Shown here in pieces: positions 46,079 through 54,937 of a stretch of 61,916 nt of DNA. A program made the position numbers and the translations under genes. How positions within the stretch are numbered: position 1 is the first letter of the stretch; the number at the start of each line of letters is the position of its first letter. Source of the DNA: Roseateles sp. (GTDB taxonomy: Bacteria > Pseudomonadota > Gammaproteobacteria > Burkholderiales > Burkholderiaceae_C); contig JAFALK010000008.1 in the NCBI GenBank assembly GCA_019234295.1, forward strand, positions 1-61,916, read 5' to 3'. The notes under the pieces were generated by a model. That model was not told the origin of the DNA and did no database searches. It saw only the letters and a program-made list of their open reading frames with translations.

Positions 46079-47056
46079 TCATCCGTTCGACGCAAGCCCT
46101 TTGGACGCCCTCGCGACCACTTGCTGGACCGAGCAAAAGCCCAGCAGCAGGCCGCCGATCACGATCTTACCCCACCAGGAGCTCAGCGTGCCGTCAAAGG
46201 CGATCAGCGTCTGGATCAGGCCCAGCACCAGCACGCCGGACAGGGCGCCCGCGACATAACCCTGGCCGCCAGTCAGCAGCGTGCCACCGATCACCACGGC
46301 CGCGATCGCATCGAGCTCCACGCCCTGACCGTGTTGGCCGTATCCCGACAACATGTAGACCGCGAACAGCAGGCCGGCCAACGCCGCGCAGAAGCCGCTG
46401 AGCGCGTAAGCCGCCACCTTGGTGCGGCCCACGGCCAGACCCATCATCATCGCCGAGGCCTCGCTGCCCCCGATCGCGTAGACGGTGCGGCCGAAGGCCG
46501 TGAAATGCGCAATCCACAGGCCGGCGGCCAGCACCGCCAGCGCGATCAGCGCGCCAGGCGACAAGAAGCCGCCGGGCACCGGAATCTGGGTTTGGGAAAG
46601 CGCGACGAACAGCGGCGCGTCGATGGTGAGCGAGTCCACGCTGATCAGGAAGCACAGGCCGCGCGCCAGGAACATCCCGGCCAGCGTGACGATGAAGGCC
46701 TGCAGCCGGAAGGCGTGGATCAGCCAGCCCTGCAAGGCCCCGAAGAGTGCGCCGCCCACCAGTACGAGCGCGATCACGGCCAGGGCAGGCCAATGCGCCA
46801 GCTGCAGCAACCAGGCCGCCGCCAGCGTGCTCAGCGCCAGTACCGAGCCGACGGAAAGGTCGATGCCGCCGCAGAGGATCACAAAGCTCATGCCCACCGC
46901 GATGACCAGCAAGAAGGCGTTGTCGATCAGCAGGTTGAGGCCGACCTGCACCGAGGCAAAGCCGGTATAGCCCGCCGCGCCAGCGGCGAAGAGCAGGACC
47001 ATCAACGCGACGCTGACCCAGGCCGTGAACGCGGAAGAACCCATCAGGTGCTTCAC
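46079..47056 (-). CDS. yjfF: Sugar ABC transporter permease YjfF
   Basis: Inner-membrane permease of 325 aa in the CUT2/RbsC family, most like YjfF of the E. coli galactofuranose importer. It has about nine or ten helices and the family loop GGIDLSVGSVLALSTL, with a second conserved AIAAVVIGGTLLTGGQG. Start is GTG 47054-47056, overlapping the YtfT stop (GTGA), followed by KHLMGSS. A much longer open frame upstream lies inside ytfT and is not coding. It is the last gene of the importer operon; no terminator was identified after it. Confidence 0.9.
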   Translation of the reverse strand: MKHLMGSSAFTAWVSVALMVLLFAAGAAGYTGFASVQVGLNLLIDNAFLLVIAVGMSFVILCGGIDLSVGSVLALSTLAAAWLLQLAHWPALAVIALVLVGGALFGALQGWLIHAFRLQAFIVTLAGMFLARGLCFLISVDSLTIDAPLFVALSQTQIPVPGGFLSPGALIALAVLAAGLWIAHFTAFGRTVYAIGGSEASAMMMGLAVGRTKVAAYALSGFCAALAGLLFAVYMLSGYGQHGQGVELDAIAAVVIGGTLLTGGQGYVAGALSGVLVLGLIQTLIAFDGTLSSWWGKIVIGGLLLGFCSVQQVVARASKGLASNG

Positions 47057-48066
47057 GCCGGCCTCCGCGCGTGGCGCGCCCAGCTCGGCGACTGCGAGAT
47101 GCAGACGGCGAACACCACCAACGCCTTGACCACCATGGTGACCTGCGGCGGCACACCCAGCGCATAGATGGCCGAGGTCAGGGTTTGGATGATGAGCGCG
47201 CCGATCAGGCTGCCCGCCAGGTTGAAGCGCCCGCCGCTGAGCTGGCCGCCGCCGAGCGTGACGGCAAGGATCGCGTCCAGCTCCAGCAGCAGGCCCGCGT
47301 TGTTGGCATCGGCACTGCGGATGTTGGAGGCGATCATCAGCCCGGCCAGCCCCGCGCCCAGGCTGCAGTACAGGTAGACAAAGCACACAATGGCCGCGGT
47401 GCGCACGCCGGCGAGACGCGCTGCGACGGGGTTGATGCCCACGCTCTGGATGAAGAGGCCGAGCGCGGTGCGCCGCATCAGCAGGGCCGTACCGCCCGCC
47501 ACGGCGGCCACGACGAAGAGCGACACCGGCAGCCCGAGCAGATGGCCGGTTCCCAGCCAGAAGAAGCTGGCCGGCTCGTAGACGGTGAGGATCTGGCCAT
47601 CGGTCAGCAACTGCGCGAGCCCGCGGCCAGCCACCATCAGGATCAACGTCGCGATGATGGGCTGCAGGCCCAGGCCGGCCACCAGCAGGCCGTTCCATAA
47701 GCCGCACAGCAGGGCCGCGCCCAATGCGGCAGACAACGCGAGCGCCAGACCCTGCGTGCCCACCAGCTGGCACGCCACAGCGCCCGCGATGGCGACAACG
47801 GCGCCCACGGAAACGTCAATGCCGCGCGTAGCGATCACGAGCGTCATACCCAGTGCTGCGAGCATCAGCGGCGCCGCGCGATGAAGGATGTCGACGAGGT
47901 TGCCGTAGAGATGACCGTCCTTGATTTCAAGGTGCAGGAATCCCGGCACGCCGAGGGCGGCCAGGGCGAGCAGCAGCGCAAGCGCCCCGAGAGGTCGCGC
48001 CAACGGATGGTTCCAGGCCCGCTGCGGGGCGCTCGCTGTGGACATGGACAGACTCGGAGGGGTCAT
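47053..48066 (-). CDS. ytfT: Sugar ABC transporter permease YtfT
   Basis: Second CUT2 permease, 337 aa. The loop RGIDVSVGAVVAIAGA and the LDAILAVTLGGGQLSGG region match the RbsC/YtfT family. With YjfF it would make a heterodimeric channel, as in the E. coli YtfT-YjfF pair that takes up galactofuranose and also binds other furanose sugars. The ATG at 48064-48066 overlaps the ATPase stop by 4 bases. Its periplasmic loops and helix count look normal. Confidence 0.9.
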   Translation of the reverse strand: MTPPSLSMSTASAPQRAWNHPLARPLGALALLLALAALGVPGFLHLEIKDGHLYGNLVDILHRAAPLMLAALGMTLVIATRGIDVSVGAVVAIAGAVACQLVGTQGLALALSAALGAALLCGLWNGLLVAGLGLQPIIATLILMVAGRGLAQLLTDGQILTVYEPASFFWLGTGHLLGLPVSLFVVAAVAGGTALLMRRTALGLFIQSVGINPVAARLAGVRTAAIVCFVYLYCSLGAGLAGLMIASNIRSADANNAGLLLELDAILAVTLGGGQLSGGRFNLAGSLIGALIIQTLTSAIYALGVPPQVTMVVKALVVFAVCISQSPSWARHARRPA

Positions 48067-49571
48067 GCAGCGGGAGCGGCCGCAGGATCGGCCGCGATGG
48101 CTTCGAGCACGCTGCGTTCGTCCAGCTCGCCGCAGCGGTACTCGCCCGCGGCGCGCCGGTCGCGCAGCACCAGCACGCGATCGCTGCAATGCAGCACTTC
48201 GCGCAGCTCGGAGGAAATGAAGACGATGGCCATGCCGGCCTCGCCGTGCGCCAGGGCGCGGACCTGGTCCATCAGGTCCTCCTTGGCGCGCACGTCGATG
48301 CCGCGCGTGGGCTCGTCCAGGATGAGCACCGCCGGACGCGTCGCCAGCCAGCGTGCGAGCAGGGCCTTTTGCTGATTGCCGCCGGAGAGTTGCCCGATCG
48401 GCGTGTCGGCGCTGGCGGTCTTGATGCCGAGCCGGCGGATGAAATCCTCGGCCAGCGCATTCTGCTGTTCGCGGCTCATGACCAGGCGCAGGCCGTGCCG
48501 CGCTTGCAGAGCCAACAGGATGTTGTCGCGCACCGAGAGATCGAGAATTGCACCTTCGTGCTTGCGGTCTTCCGAGCAGAAGGCCAGGCCGGCGGCAATG
48601 GCTTCGCGCGGCGAATGCCAGCGGCGCGCGCGGCCGCCGATCTCGACCTGGCCCTGGTCGGGCGCATCGGCGCCGAACAGTAGGCGCGCCGCCTCGGTGC
48701 GGCCCGAGCCCAGCAGGCCGGCCAGGCCCAGCACTTCGCCGCGGCGCAGGCTCAGGTCCAGGGGCTGCAGGCTGCCCTGCCGGCTCAGCCCGCGCGCGCT
48801 CAGCACCGGCTCGCCGTCGATGGGCGCGCTGCTGTCAAGCCGCGCGGGCACCTGATCGGCCGGAGCGCCGACCATCTTGTTGACCAGGGCCAGCCGGCTC
48901 AGGTCTTGCGCCAAGTATTCGCCCTCGGTCTGGCCGTTGCGCATCACGGTGATGCGATCGGCGACTGCATAGGTCTGATCCAGGAAGTGGGTGACGAATA
49001 GGATGGCCAGGCCCTGTTCGCGCAGCCGGCGCAGGACGGTAAAGAGGCGCTGCACGGCCGCATCGTCAAGGCTGGACGTTGGCTCGTCGAGGATCAGGAC
49101 CTGGGCCGGGTCGCGCAGCGCACGGCCGATCGCCACCATCTGCTGCACTGACAGCGAATAGCGCGACAGCGGCGCGCCAACGTCGATATCAAGATCCATC
49201 TGCGCGAGCGCGCGCTTGGCTTCCACCCGGACAGCGGCCCAGTCGATGCGTCCCCAGCGGCGCGGGAAGCGGCCGGCGCAGATGTTCTCGGCCACACTGA
49301 GATTGGGGCAGAGGTTGACCTCCTGATAGACCGTCCGGATGCCCAGCCGCTGCGCGTCTTCGGTGCCGCGCGGGGCAATGGGCCGGCCTTGCAAGGTCAT
49401 GGTGCCCGCATCGGGCGCGTACAGGCCCGTCAGCACCTTGATCAAGGTGGACTTGCCGGCGCCGTTCTGGCCCATCAGCGCATGAATCTCGCCGGGAAAC
49501 AGGCGCAGACTGACGTCACTGAGCGCCCTGACGCCGGGAAACGACTTATGAAGGCCTGAGAGTTCGAGCAC
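48063..49571 (-). CDS. ytfR: Sugar ABC transporter ATP-binding protein YtfR
   Basis: Double-ATPase protein of 502 aa, typical of CUT2 sugar importers. The first half has Walker A GQNGAGKST, signature LSVQQ (not LSGGQ, normal for this class) and ILDEPTSSLD; the second half lacks a standard Walker A (GLLGSGRTE) but keeps LSGGNQQK and ILDEPTRGID. One half is thus probably non-hydrolysing, as in RbsA-type proteins. The start is a GTG at 49569-49571, 15 bases after the ytfQ stop. Confidence 0.93.
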   Translation of the reverse strand: MLELSGLHKSFPGVRALSDVSLRLFPGEIHALMGQNGAGKSTLIKVLTGLYAPDAGTMTLQGRPIAPRGTEDAQRLGIRTVYQEVNLCPNLSVAENICAGRFPRRWGRIDWAAVRVEAKRALAQMDLDIDVGAPLSRYSLSVQQMVAIGRALRDPAQVLILDEPTSSLDDAAVQRLFTVLRRLREQGLAILFVTHFLDQTYAVADRITVMRNGQTEGEYLAQDLSRLALVNKMVGAPADQVPARLDSSAPIDGEPVLSARGLSRQGSLQPLDLSLRRGEVLGLAGLLGSGRTEAARLLFGADAPDQGQVEIGGRARRWHSPREAIAAGLAFCSEDRKHEGAILDLSVRDNILLALQARHGLRLVMSREQQNALAEDFIRRLGIKTASADTPIGQLSGGNQQKALLARWLATRPAVLILDEPTRGIDVRAKEDLMDQVRALAHGEAGMAIVFISSELREVLHCSDRVLVLRDRRAAGEYRCGELDERSVLEAIAADPAAAPAA

Positions 49572-49586
49572 AGGGACGGCCGCCGA

Positions 49587-50537
49587 TCAGTACTTGCGCT
49601 TGGGCAGTTCCTGGGCCGCCACGTCGGCCGTGAACACGCTCTCGGTGACGGTGATGCGCTTGTCCACCGGCTTCTTGGCAACCACGTCGCGTGCCAGCTG
49701 CATCAGCTGCGGCCCGAGCAGCGGGTTGCACTCGATGGTGACGTTGAGCTTGCCCGCCTTCATCGCCTCGAAGGCGCCGCGCACGCCGTCGATGGAGACG
49801 ATGGCGATGTCTTGGCCCGGCTTCAGGCCGGCTTCCTCGATGGCCTGGATCGCGCCGATGGCCATGTCGTCGTTGTGCGCATAGAGCAGGTCGATTTTCT
49901 TGTCGCGCGCCTTCAGGAAGGCCTCCATCACTTCCTTGCCCTTGGCCCGCGTGAACTCGCCGGACTGCGAGCGCAGGATTTGCAGCTTGGGATTGGCCTT
50001 GATGATTTCCTCGAAGCCCCGCTTGCGGTCCAGGGCTGGCGCGGAGCCCACAGTGCCTTGGAGCTCAACGATGTTCAGCGCGCCGCCCGGCGCTTTCGCC
50101 GCGCGCTCCAGCGCCCAGCGCCCGGCCTTGCGGCCTTCCTCAACGAAGTCGGAGCCGATGAAGGTCACGTAGAGCGAGGGATCGGCCACCCTCACGGCAC
50201 GATCCGTCAGGATGACCGGAATGCCAGCGGCCTTGGCCTCCTTGAGCACCGTGTCCCAGCCGGACTCGACCACGGGCGAGAAGGCGATCACGTCGACCTT
50301 TTGCGCGATGAAGCTGCGCAACGCCTTGACTTGGTTTTCCTGCTTCTGCTGCGCATCGGCGAACTTCAGCGTGATCCCGGCCTCCTTGGCGGCCTGCTTG
50401 ATCGAGGCCGTGTTGGCGCTGCGCCATTCGCTCTCGGCGCCGACTTGCGAGAAGCCCAACACCAGCGGCGCGGCCAGGGCGTGGAAAGCAGGCAGGGACA
50501 GCGCAGCAGCCAGCAGCGCGCGGCGGGCGAGTTTCAT
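49587..50537 (-). CDS. ytfQ: Sugar-binding periplasmic protein YtfQ
   Basis: Substrate-binding protein of 316 aa, type I periplasmic-binding fold, with a signal peptide (about 1-22). The sequence LVLGFSQVGAESEWRSANT is diagnostic of YtfQ, and the binding-site region FSPVVESGWDTVLKEAK and ILTDRAV agree. E. coli YtfQ binds galactofuranose and also arabinofuranose-like sugars; the surrounding arabinose genes suggest L-arabinose or arabinofuranose here. A good ribosome binding site (GGAGAC) precedes the ATG. It is the first gene of the importer transcript and has the leader described at 50568-50637. Confidence 0.94.
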   Translation of the reverse strand: MKLARRALLAAALSLPAFHALAAPLVLGFSQVGAESEWRSANTASIKQAAKEAGITLKFADAQQKQENQVKALRSFIAQKVDVIAFSPVVESGWDTVLKEAKAAGIPVILTDRAVRVADPSLYVTFIGSDFVEEGRKAGRWALERAAKAPGGALNIVELQGTVGSAPALDRKRGFEEIIKANPKLQILRSQSGEFTRAKGKEVMEAFLKARDKKIDLLYAHNDDMAIGAIQAIEEAGLKPGQDIAIVSIDGVRGAFEAMKAGKLNVTIECNPLLGPQLMQLARDVVAKKPVDKRITVTESVFTADVAAQELPKRKY

Positions 50538-50567
50538 GGGGAAGTCTCCGTGTTGGTATTTTGAAGT

Positions 50568-50637
50568 GATCCTAGAGAGCGGCCAGATGCGCGGCCAATC
50601 AAATTTGCCGGCATTGCGATATCGCTTTTGCTATCGA
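50568..50637 (-). promoter_or_regulatory. ytfQ leader sharing a 70-bp pattern with the dehydratase leader
   Basis: Compared with 54938-55007, ahead of the L-arabonate dehydratase, this stretch aligns without gaps; by hand count 41 of 70 positions agree. Shared blocks read on the minus strand are TTGATTGG and, 20 bases further, CTAG[G/C]ATC, which could be -35-like and -10-like elements or operator boxes. An upstream GATA...AAA...ATCG block is also shared. The left part overlaps the dead GH127 gene's stop codon. Confidence 0.6.
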
Positions 50638-51030
50638 AGCAGACGCAGGCCATAGAGCCCGCCGGCGATTGAGCCAGGGCGGGCGACAAAGCGCAACTCC
50701 AGCGCGTCACCGGTCGAGGCCCACATCAGCGCCAGCGCGGACAGATAGTGGCCGCCCATATGGCAATCGAGGCCGCTGAACTGCCAGTTGCCGTAGTTCG
50801 GCGCCGACACGGGCAGGCCGGCCTCGCAACGGAAAGGGGGCGGGAAGACGCTCGGGGTCGAGCGCGAGCAGATAGTGCAGGTAGTGCAGATAGTGCAGGT
50901 AGTGCAGGTCGGTGGTCTGTGCGTCGAGAAAGGGGCCGTCCAACACCTGGGCCCAGTCCAGTGGGAAGCTCTGCGTGGCCGCGCCCGCGCCGGTCACGGC
51001 GAAGGCGAGGACCAGCCGCAGCCTGCGCAT
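50631..51030 (-). pseudogene. Broken GH127 (DUF1680) beta-L-arabinofuranosidase
   Basis: The minus strand encodes a signal peptide and the start of a GH127-type enzyme (FPLDWAQVLDGPFLDAQ, then LALDPERL). After PERLPAPF the frame shifts by one; the other frame continues with CEAGLPVSAPNYGNWQFSG and LDCHMGGHYLSALALMWAST, then jumps to what looks like the C-terminal end of such proteins (RFVARPGSIAGGLYGLRLL) and stops at 50631-50633. Intact members are about 600-800 residues, so most of the gene is deleted. A four-copy expansion of Leu-His-Tyr lies at 50872-50907. Confidence 0.8.
50872..50907. repeat. Four 9-bp in-frame repeats inside the GH127 pseudogene
   Basis: Four copies of the unit CTGCACTAY (minus strand) encode Leu-His-Tyr four times where related proteins have it once (DLHYLLALDP). 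Copies alternate C and T at the last base, so pairs rather than single units may have duplicated. It looks like slippage in a gene no longer under selection. Confidence 0.85.
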
Positions 51031-51145
51031 CACGACCCCGTGCGCCGGGAGCCGAAGATGCAAGTTACGGCGGTCACGCGGAAGACCGAGGGGGCGTGCG
51101 CGGCGGAGTCCGCGACGATTTCGCGTCGATTCAGCAGGCTCAAGC

Positions 51146-52684
51146 TCAGTCCTCCACGGCGACGACCACGATGGACTTGGCCGGTAGCGTCAGCCGCATC
51201 TTGCCGTCCTTCGCCTGAGCCTCGAAGGCCTGCGGCGTGACCTGCGCGGCCCGGCCGAGTTCGTTCTGCGCGTCCATCGCGCCTGCGGTCAGCAGCTGTC
51301 CGTGCACGCTCCTCGGAACCGCGGCGCCGACCTGCAGCGCCAGCTCTGCCGCCTGCGCGGCGTTGGCGTTCACGAGGCCGATGTAGAGCTTGCCGTCCTT
51401 GCCTCGCGCGGCAGTGGCGCTGAGCTCGGGCATCTCGGCGCCGCCGACCTTGTAGACCGGGTTGTTCTCGATCTTGGCGGGCAGCGAGGTTGCGTCCTGG
51501 AAGGGCACGTACATACGGAAGGCGTAATAGGTCGGCGTCAGGACAAGCTTGTCCTTGGAGGTCTGGATCATGGCCTGCAGCACATTGACCATCTGCGCGA
51601 CATTGCTCATTCGCACGCGGTCCGCATGTGCGTGGAAGACGTGGAAGTGCAGGGCTGCGAGCAGCGCGTCGCGCAAGGTATTGCGCTGGACCAGGAAGCC
51701 AGGGTTGCTGCCAGGTTCGGGGTCGTACCAGGCACCCCACTCGTCCATGTACAGGCCCAGGTGCTTCTTGGGGTCGTTCTTGTCGAGGATGGCGATGTTC
51801 TTCGTAATCGTCTCGTCGACCTTGATCGTGTTGGCCAGGGTCGAGATCCACTGGTCCTCGCCGAATCCGACAGCCGAACCCTTGCCCTCCCACTTGCCGC
51901 TGGGGAAGGTGTAGTAGTGATGGTTGATGGCGTCGAAATTCCACTGAATGCCCTTGGACAAGGCCTCGGTCCAGTGGGTCTGCTGGTCGCTGCCGCCGCT
52001 AGCGATGAAGAGCGGGCGGTTCTTCTCGGGCGCCTTCAGGAAGGTGGCGACCTGCTTGTAGAGATCGACGTAGTACTCCGGCCGCATATTGCCGCCGCAG
52101 CCCCAGGCCTCGTTGCCGACGGCGAAGTAGCTGACTCGGAAAGGCTTGTCACGCCCGTTCTTGCGGCGCAGCTGCGCCAGCGTCGAGTTGCCCTCGGCAG
52201 TCATGTACTCCAACCATTCGGCCATCTCTTGCGCACTGCCGGTCCCGAGGTTGCCGTTCACATAGGCCTCGGCGCCCAGTTGCTCGACCAGGTCGAAGAA
52301 CTCATGCGTGCCGACCGCATTGGTCTCGGGCACGCCTCCCCAGGTGGTGTTGACCTTGACCGGGCGCTGATTGCGCGGGCCAATGCCCTCGCGCCAGTGG
52401 TATTCGTCGGCGAAGCATCCGCCGGGCCAGCGAACCAGGGGCACGCGCAGATCCTTCAGCGCCTGCACCACGTCCTTACGCCAGCCGCGCACATTGGGAA
52501 TCTTCGATTCGGGCCCGACCCACATGCCTTCATAGATGCCGGTGCCCAGATGCTCGGCAAACTGGCCGTAGATGTTGCGGTGGATGACGGGGCCGGGATG
52601 ATCGGCATCGACCACCAGCTTGATGTCGGCGGCCTGGGCCGCGAAGGTCAGCGCCACGGCGAGCGCGGCCAGGGTCTTCTTCAT
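51146..52684 (-). CDS. GH51 alpha-L-arabinofuranosidase, secreted
   Basis: Glycoside hydrolase family 51 enzyme, 512 aa, with a signal peptide (about 1-18, AQA). Catalytic residues are in place: acid/base Glu in FAVGNEAWGCGG and nucleophile Glu in LYMDEWGAW; the WPGGCFADEYHWREGIGP block is also characteristic. It releases L-arabinofuranose from arabinan, arabinoxylan or arabinogalactan, and its export suggests periplasmic or extracellular action feeding the YtfQRT-YjfF importer. GGAGAC precedes the ATG. It follows the truncated aldehyde dehydrogenase by 31 bases. The junction suggests that a deletion brought the two together. Confidence 0.93.
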   Translation of the reverse strand: MKKTLAALAVALTFAAQAADIKLVVDADHPGPVIHRNIYGQFAEHLGTGIYEGMWVGPESKIPNVRGWRKDVVQALKDLRVPLVRWPGGCFADEYHWREGIGPRNQRPVKVNTTWGGVPETNAVGTHEFFDLVEQLGAEAYVNGNLGTGSAQEMAEWLEYMTAEGNSTLAQLRRKNGRDKPFRVSYFAVGNEAWGCGGNMRPEYYVDLYKQVATFLKAPEKNRPLFIASGGSDQQTHWTEALSKGIQWNFDAINHHYYTFPSGKWEGKGSAVGFGEDQWISTLANTIKVDETITKNIAILDKNDPKKHLGLYMDEWGAWYDPEPGSNPGFLVQRNTLRDALLAALHFHVFHAHADRVRMSNVAQMVNVLQAMIQTSKDKLVLTPTYYAFRMYVPFQDATSLPAKIENNPVYKVGGAEMPELSATAARGKDGKLYIGLVNANAAQAAELALQVGAAVPRSVHGQLLTAGAMDAQNELGRAAQVTPQAFEAQAKDGKMRLTLPAKSIVVVAVED

Positions 52685-52715
52685 CGTTGTCTCCGTTGGC
52701 TGTGTTGTATGTTCT

Positions 52716-53126
52716 TCAACTGCGGGTCAGCGCTGTGTCGATCCGCGGGTCCTGCCAGTTGCCCTCGCGCAGCAGTTCGGCGAAGAGCTTGAGCGGGTTG
52801 CAGGTGCGGCCGCGCTCGCCCTCCAGGCGGGGGCGCGGCAGGCCGGTCTCGGCCATCGCACGCTCGATCAAGGCGTTGCTCAGCGCAAGGATCTTCGTGG
52901 CGATGCGATAGAGGACGTCGGCGCGCTCGAGGTCGCTGGTGGCACGGTAGTCGTCCAAAACGGCGCTCGCCAGCTGGCAGGCCTGCTCGACCTGGGCCGG
53001 GTCCACCGCATGCAAGACTGGGGCGATGGCCTCGCCACGGCTCGGCTCGAAAGCCTGGAAGGGAGCGCAGGCGCCGCGGACGGCCTGGCCGCCAATCAGC
53101 TCCAGGCCCTGGATTGTGATGTCCAT
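52716..53126 (-). pseudogene. Truncated alpha-ketoglutarate semialdehyde dehydrogenase
   Basis: A 136-codon frame that matches the start of KGSADH-type aldehyde dehydrogenases of the L-arabinose oxidative pathway (GLELIGGQAV; SNALIERAMAETGLPRPRLE; LEGERGRTCNPLKLFAELLR). It stops after RIDTALTRS, where family members continue PLPRPDLR for another about 390 residues, including the catalytic Cys and Glu and most of the NAD site. It cannot be active. The start codon, position in the operon (11 bases after the dehydratase stop) and the abrupt end point to a deletion between this gene and the GH51 gene. Confidence 0.82.
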
Positions 53127-53137
53127 CTGGTGAACTC

Positions 53138-54892
53138 TCAGTGGGAATGGCGCGGCACGGCGGAGCCGCGGCAGCCGCGCAGAAAGTCGAAGTCGCAGCC
53201 CTCGTCGGCCTGAAGCACATGCTGCACATAAAGGCTTCGGTAGCCGCTCGCGTCGGCCGGATCCACGGTTTGCCCCGTGACCCAGGCGGCCAGGCGCTGC
53301 TCGATCTCGGCCGCGGGCACATCCAGGTGCAGCCGGCCGGCGGCGCAATCGAGCTCGATCCAGTCGCCCTCGCGGACGATGGCCAGCGGCCCGCCCGCGC
53401 GCGCCTCGGGCGCCACGTGCAGCACCACAGTGCCGTAGGCTGTGCCGCTCATGCGCGCGTCTGAGATGCGCACCATGTCCTTCACGCCCGCGGCCAGCAG
53501 CTTGGGCGGCAGCCCCATATTGCCGACCTCGGCCATCCCAGGGTAGCCCTTGGGGCCGCAGTTCTTCATCACCAGGATGGAGCTGGCGTCCACGTCGAGA
53601 TCGGGCTTGCCGATGCGCTCCTTGTAGTCCTCAAAGTTCTCGAATACGACAGCGCGGCCGCGGTGTTTCATCAGCTCGGGCGTGGCGGCCGAGGGCTTAA
53701 GCACGGCGCCGCGAGGCGCGAGGTTGCCGCGCAGGATGCAGATACCGCCGTCCTTGATGAGCGGCTTGTCGATCGGGCGGATCACCTCGTCGTCGTAGAT
53801 CGGCGCATCCACGCAGTTCGCCCACAGGCTCTTGCCGTTGACGGTGAGCGCATCGGGATGCGGCACCAGGCCGGCCTCGCCCAGGCGGCGCACCACCGCT
53901 GGCAGACCGCCGGCGTAATAGAACTCTTCCATCAAGAAGCGCCCCGAAGGCAGCAGGTCCACGAGGGTAGGAGTGCCGCGGCCAATGCGAGTCCAGTCCT
54001 GCAACTCCAGATTCACGCCGATACGGCCGGCAATGGCCTTGAGGTGGATGACGGCGTTGGTGGAGCCGCCGATGGCGGCATTGACGCGGATGGCGTTCTC
54101 GAAGGCCTCGCGGGTCAGCACTTTGGACAGGCGCAGGTCCTCCCAGACCATGTCGACGATGCGCATGCCGGAGAGGTGGGCCAGCACGTAGCGGCGCGCG
54201 TCGACGGCAGGGATCGCCGCGTTGTGCGGCAGCGAGGTGCCGAGCGACTCGGTCATGCAGGCCATGGTTGAGGCCGTGCCCATGGTGTTGCAGGTGCCGG
54301 CCGAGCGCGAATGGCCGGCTTCGGCGGCCATGAAGTCATGCATGCTGACCTCGCCGGCCTTGACCTGCTCATGCAGCTGCCAGACCGCCGTGCCCGAGCC
54401 GATGTTCTTGCCACCGAGCTTACCGTTGAGCATGGGCCCGCCGGTGACGACGATGGTCGGCACGTCGCAGCTGGCCGCGCCCATCAGCAGCGCTGGCGTG
54501 GTCTTGTCGCAGCCCACCAGCAGCACCACCGCGTCGATGGGATTGCCGCGGATCGATTCCTCGACGTCCATGCTGGCGAGGTTGCGCGTCAGCATGGCGG
54601 TGGGGCGCAGGTTCGATTCGCCGTTGGAGAACACCGGGAACTCCACCGGGTAGCCGCCGGCCTCCAGGATGCCGCGCTTGACATGCTCGGCCAGCTTGCG
54701 GAAGTGGGCGTTGCAGGGCGTCAGCTCGCTCCAGGTGTTGCAGATGCCAATGATGGGTTTGCCCTGGAACTCGTGGTCTGGGATGCCCTGGTTCTTCATC
54801 CAAGAGCGGTACATGAAACCGTTCTTATCCTGGGTGCCGAACCACTCGGCGGAGCGCAGCTTGACCTTGCTCTTCTTGTCCTCAGTCGTCAT
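53138..54892 (-). CDS. IlvD/Edd-family L-arabonate dehydratase
   Basis: Iron-sulphur dehydratase of 584 aa in the IlvD/Edd family, closest by eye to L-arabonate (sugar-acid) dehydratases that make 2-keto-3-deoxy-L-arabonate in non-phosphorylating arabinose breakdown. The three cluster cysteines are visible (GICNTWSE, VGCDKTTPA, GTCNTMGTAST), along with SDARMSGTAYG and the Mg2+/carbamylated-Lys region near the second Cys. The opening KVKLRSAEWFGTQDKNGF is typical of the arabonate/xylonate group. It leads the transcript that continues into the truncated KGSADH and GH51. Confidence 0.9.
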   Translation of the reverse strand: MTTEDKKSKVKLRSAEWFGTQDKNGFMYRSWMKNQGIPDHEFQGKPIIGICNTWSELTPCNAHFRKLAEHVKRGILEAGGYPVEFPVFSNGESNLRPTAMLTRNLASMDVEESIRGNPIDAVVLLVGCDKTTPALLMGAASCDVPTIVVTGGPMLNGKLGGKNIGSGTAVWQLHEQVKAGEVSMHDFMAAEAGHSRSAGTCNTMGTASTMACMTESLGTSLPHNAAIPAVDARRYVLAHLSGMRIVDMVWEDLRLSKVLTREAFENAIRVNAAIGGSTNAVIHLKAIAGRIGVNLELQDWTRIGRGTPTLVDLLPSGRFLMEEFYYAGGLPAVVRRLGEAGLVPHPDALTVNGKSLWANCVDAPIYDDEVIRPIDKPLIKDGGICILRGNLAPRGAVLKPSAATPELMKHRGRAVVFENFEDYKERIGKPDLDVDASSILVMKNCGPKGYPGMAEVGNMGLPPKLLAAGVKDMVRISDARMSGTAYGTVVLHVAPEARAGGPLAIVREGDWIELDCAAGRLHLDVPAAEIEQRLAAWVTGQTVDPADASGYRSLYVQHVLQADEGCDFDFLRGCRGSAVPRHSH

Positions 54893-54937
54893 GTGGTGTC
54901 TCGGTGTCTTTCTTTGGGGTCTTCAAGCCGTCCCAAC

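Noticed and set aside
46079..47773. Apparent 564-residue fused permease
   Set aside because: The N-terminal half is an off-frame reading of ytfT with many Arg and Pro; the true YjfF start is the GTG at 47054-47056 overlapping the ytfT stop.
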